Shown here: positions 60,130 to 62,424 of the stretch, in pieces
How the letters are laid out: each line of letters begins with the position of its first letter
Position numbering within the stretch: the stretch's first letter is position 1
Source: a virus
Reading direction: 5' to 3' (one strand)
DNA: 62,424 nt
IMG/VR virus record: IMGVR_UViG_3300023210_000033
Span: 1 to 62,424 of that record
Position numbers and translations under genes: made by a program
Notes under the pieces: generated by a model
The model's database searches: none
What the model saw: only the letters and a program-made list of their open reading frames with translations
What the model was told of the DNA's origin: nothing

Positions 60130-61320
60130 ATGGGAAAGATAAGTACTTATTCAATTGACACTTTACCAACTAATGATGATAAGGTAATAGGTTCAGACAA
60201 CGAGAATTCACAAATAACTAAAAATTATCTTATTGGTGATATTCTTGGTCTTGTTCCCACACCCGGTCTTCAAGAGGTTTTAGATATACAGAATAGTGCT
60301 ACCCAAAATATATCTTTAAAAGGAAATGTAGTTGCTGAACAAATATCGTCAGGGGTTGCTTTCGTTTCAAATGGTACTTCTTTATTTAAGGGATTAAATA
60401 CTTTTGACGAAAAATCAACCTTTAACAAAGAAGTTGATTTAAAAGATACGGTTACCGTTGGTGGTAATGTTTTAGATGCCAACGGTAATCAAGGGGTAAT
60501 CGGGCAGGTTCTAAGAGCCACAGGCTCACAAACCGTAGAGTGGGATTACCCACCTATGGGACCTGCCGATTTACAATTAGTTTTAGATACAGGAAACCAA
60601 GCTACACAAGACCTTACATTGGATGGGGTACTAACAACTCAGTTGTTACAAGTTAATGACTTATCGAATTTTTTTGGTGAGGTAACCTTTAGTAATAGTG
60701 TAAGAGCAGAGGGTTCTTTTAATTTACAGGCTCAATTAATTGATAGCCTTGGAACACAGGGTACTGCAGGTCAAGTATTATCTTCAACAGGTTCAGCCAT
60801 AAAGTGGGTAAACCAAACCGCAAGATATAGAGAACAATATGTCTCATCAAAAATATTTCAAACAAACAAAGAACAAGAGCCTACAGGACAAGGAACTAAA
60901 TCAATGGTAATGTTTGGTGAAGGTGGTGATTTTGATGGAGGTCAAATAACTCCTGATGGATTAATAATGCTCAAGCCCGAGCAATCGTACTTCTTTGAAT
61001 TTACATTATCTACAGTAACAGATGTAGATATGCCGGGTAGTGCCGTAATGTTTTTTAGAGTTGTGGATGAACTTAATGGACTACAGGTAGGTCCTACAAG
61101 AGTTGAATACATTCCAAGAGATAAGGAGTTTAATCAAATTGAACTTTCTTTTCCTTACACCACAAACTCAGATGAAGGTGTTTTAAGTTTACAAATGATG
61201 AGAAGTGAACAAGGAAAGAATGACGGTAAACTTGCAGCTATAAATGTAGATGGTGGTCAATGGCAATTAGTTCCTTCAGCATCTATTCAAATTTGGTTGT
61301 TAGCTACAGAACAGTTTTAA
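60130..61320 (+). CDS. Tail fibre protein (full-length homologue of the 5'-truncated fibre)
   Basis: 396 aa. N-terminal anchor MGKISTYSIDTLPTNDDKVI GSD-type (also at 54527 and the fibre at 2). Central repeats of the form LQEVLDIQNSATQNISLKG / LQLVLDTGNQATQDLTLDG, then QVLRATGSQTVEWDYPP / QVLSSTGSAIKWVNQ units, which are fibre repeats. C-terminal tip (about 260-396) looks like a jelly-roll (FFEFTLSTVTDVDMPGSAVM). Compared with the 2-2014 gene the tip differs, fitting receptor exchange. Confidence 0.75.
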   Translation: MGKISTYSIDTLPTNDDKVIGSDNENSQITKNYLIGDILGLVPTPGLQEVLDIQNSATQNISLKGNVVAEQISSGVAFVSNGTSLFKGLNTFDEKSTFNKEVDLKDTVTVGGNVLDANGNQGVIGQVLRATGSQTVEWDYPPMGPADLQLVLDTGNQATQDLTLDGVLTTQLLQVNDLSNFFGEVTFSNSVRAEGSFNLQAQLIDSLGTQGTAGQVLSSTGSAIKWVNQTARYREQYVSSKIFQTNKEQEPTGQGTKSMVMFGEGGDFDGGQITPDGLIMLKPEQSYFFEFTLSTVTDVDMPGSAVMFFRVVDELNGLQVGPTRVEYIPRDKEFNQIELSFPYTTNSDEGVLSLQMMRSEQGKNDGKLAAINVDGGQWQLVPSASIQIWLLATEQF

Positions 61321-61321
61321 A

Positions 61322-61546
61322 ATGGATATAAGAAAAATCTCAGTCGGACCTGATTACAAATCAGGAGCAATGCATTATATTGTTGGTCAAGATATATTAG
61401 GAGGAAACTATAAGATACACCTAATACAATTTGATGATGAGTCCCAATCTATAAAGATATGGATTGAGCAAGGTGATGAGATTTTATTGTGGAAGGAATT
61501 CACAGAGATGATGCCCATATCTATAGAATACAATATAAACTTTTAG
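61322..61546 (+). CDS. Conserved small protein downstream of tail fibre (copy 2)
   Basis: 74 aa, homologue of 2014-2241 (see there). Starts MDIRKISVGPDYKSGAMHYI, ends ISIEYNINF. It starts one base after the fibre stop. The pair shows the same gene order after both fibre genes. Confidence 0.75.
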   Translation: MDIRKISVGPDYKSGAMHYIVGQDILGGNYKIHLIQFDDESQSIKIWIEQGDEILLWKEFTEMMPISIEYNINF

Positions 61547-61547
61547 T

Positions 61548-61730
61548 ATGACGTTTGAAGAGCGTAAAGATTTTGAAAATAGAATCAAAGTCTTAAAAGA
61601 AAATAAATCTAATACAGATGATTTCATAGAGCAAATGGAAATTGCTGATGAGATACATAATATTGAAATGAAATTAAACGGAGTCAAACCAACGGATTCA
61701 GCTATTGATTGCATAGGTTGTGGCTCATAA
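61548..61730 (+). CDS. Conserved small protein with C-terminal CIGCGS motif (copy 2)
   Basis: 60 aa, homologue of 2241-2423; the last 22 residues are nearly identical, the first half differs. Function unknown. Confidence 0.7.
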   Translation: MTFEERKDFENRIKVLKENKSNTDDFIEQMEIADEIHNIEMKLNGVKPTDSAIDCIGCGS

Positions 61731-61738
61731 AATAAAAT

Positions 61739-62302
61739 ATGAGGTCTCCATTCTTTTTTATAGTGACCCCAAAAGACGACAGGCGTTACAATAATACCAA
61801 AGAAGTCGCAGGGGTTGAACTAATAACAAGTACTTCTGAAGAGGATTTTCGATTTGCAAATCGAGAAGCCATAGTAAAAGACACTCCATTAGGATATAAT
61901 GGTCCTGTTAAAAAAGGTGATACACTTCTTGTACACCACAATGTTTTTAAATTTTATAATGATGTTAAAGGTCGCAGGAGAAGCGGAAGAAGTTTCTTTA
62001 AGGATGACTTATTCTTTATAGAACCTGACCAATTCTTTTTATACCACGATGGTGCGCAATGGAATACATATGATAGGTATTGTTTCATTAAACCTATAAA
62101 GGTTGAAGAGTCATATCTCTATAAAAACGTTAAGGAAGAACCCTTGATTGGAATAGTTAAGTATCCAAATGATTACTTAGTTAGTAAGGGTGTAAACAAA
62201 GGAGATAAGGTTTGTTTCCAACCTGATAGTGAATATGAGTTTGAGGTAGACGGAGAGAAACTTTATAGAATGTATGACCATCAGATAACAGTTAAGCTAT
62301 GA
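61739..62302 (+). CDS. Conserved hypothetical protein of the fibre cassette (copy 2)
   Basis: 187 aa, same length as its homologue 2432-2995, with shared RRYNNTKE-like, SEEDFRFANREA, LLVHHNVFKFYND and LYRMYDHQI blocks. It overlaps the following ATG by four bases. Confidence 0.7.
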   Translation: MRSPFFFIVTPKDDRRYNNTKEVAGVELITSTSEEDFRFANREAIVKDTPLGYNGPVKKGDTLLVHHNVFKFYNDVKGRRRSGRSFFKDDLFFIEPDQFFLYHDGAQWNTYDRYCFIKPIKVEESYLYKNVKEEPLIGIVKYPNDYLVSKGVNKGDKVCFQPDSEYEFEVDGEKLYRMYDHQITVKL

Positions 62303-62424
62303 ATATAGGAATATTTGAAGATGTAATACAAGGGGTAGATAAATATGTTGATGACATATTAAACGAAGGCTTTCAAGATATACAGATAGGAGAGGATTTA
62401 TTTAAGAATGTAAATGCAAGAGGT
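62298..62424 (+). repeat. Exact 127-bp repeat, terminal copy
   Basis: Ends at the last base of the window. The length of 127 equals a usual maximum assembly k-mer, so it marks a closing overlap. Confidence 0.95.
62299..62424 (+). CDS. 2OG-Fe(II) oxygenase-like protein, 5' part only (cut by the window end)
   Basis: The first 42 codons, identical in DNA to 2992-3117. It is most likely the same gene as 2992-3459, seen again because the sequence closes on itself. Confidence 0.75.
   Translation, partial: MNIGIFEDVIQGVDKYVDDILNEGFQDIQIGEDLFKNVNARG

Noticed and set aside
1-62424. Prophage in a bacterial chromosome
   Set aside because: No host genes at either end, no lysogeny genes, and the ends close on each other through the 127-bp overlap.

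Overview
The window looks like a near-complete genome of a virulent, podovirus-like (short-tailed) phage of a marine-type Bacteroidetes/Flavobacteriia host. Reasons: AT-rich DNA; repeated TATCTTTG-type promoter boxes (the Bacteroidetes TAnnTTTG -7 element) just before genes; A-rich leaders without Shine-Dalgarno motifs; many TAATG or ATGA stop/start overlaps; a BT4734/VirE-type primase-helicase; and virion proteins that resemble those of crAss-like and Cellulophaga podoviruses. I see no integrase or lysogeny gene. I also see no DNA polymerase and no recognisable phage RNA polymerase.

Layout. (1) 1-4.2 kb, rightward: the end of a tail-fibre gene, three small conserved genes, a 2OG-Fe(II) oxygenase-like gene, a SET-domain gene and small pre-terminase genes. 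(2) 4.2-32.9 kb, rightward: large terminase, portal, scaffold-like protein, major capsid protein, connector/tail proteins, a GNAT protein and three internal (ejection) proteins, the last of 2907 aa. (3) 32.9-48.5 kb, leftward: nucleases, a metallophosphoesterase, two DnaA domain-IV-like proteins, an SNF2-like helicase, a primase-helicase, an SSB-like protein, a RecE-like exonuclease with a Sak/DUF1071 annealing protein, an Nmad1 protein, then an accessory module with a GAT-II/GGCT/zinc-ribbon fusion and an amidoligase-like enzyme. (4) 48.5-49.75 kb: a divergent control region with a GGAGC-rich repeat island and a tRNA-Arg(UCU). (5) 49.75-54.5 kb, rightward: GroEL, GroES, small basic or Cys-rich proteins, and lysis genes (holin candidates and an amidase). 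(6) 54.5-62.4 kb, rightward: tail-fibre cassette including a fibre with about 166 uninterrupted Gly-X-Y triplets.

The last 127 bases (62298-62424) repeat 2991-3117 exactly. The genes just before each copy are diverged homologues (61322-62302 versus 2014-2995). The simplest reading is a circular or circularly permuted genome of about 59.3 kb (2991-62297), assembled with a k-mer of 127, with positions 1-2990 being an alternative allele of the last fibre locus. A true tandem duplication is the other possibility.

The most unusual features are: an amidoligase plus GAT-II/GGCT peptide-modification module; a dispersed 16-bp palindrome GTGTC-N6-GACAC found 15 times, both in terminator-like hairpins and inside genes in three reading frames; a 2OG-Fe(II) oxygenase and a SET-domain protein encoded near a lysine-rich collagen-like fibre; and a phage GroEL/GroES pair.
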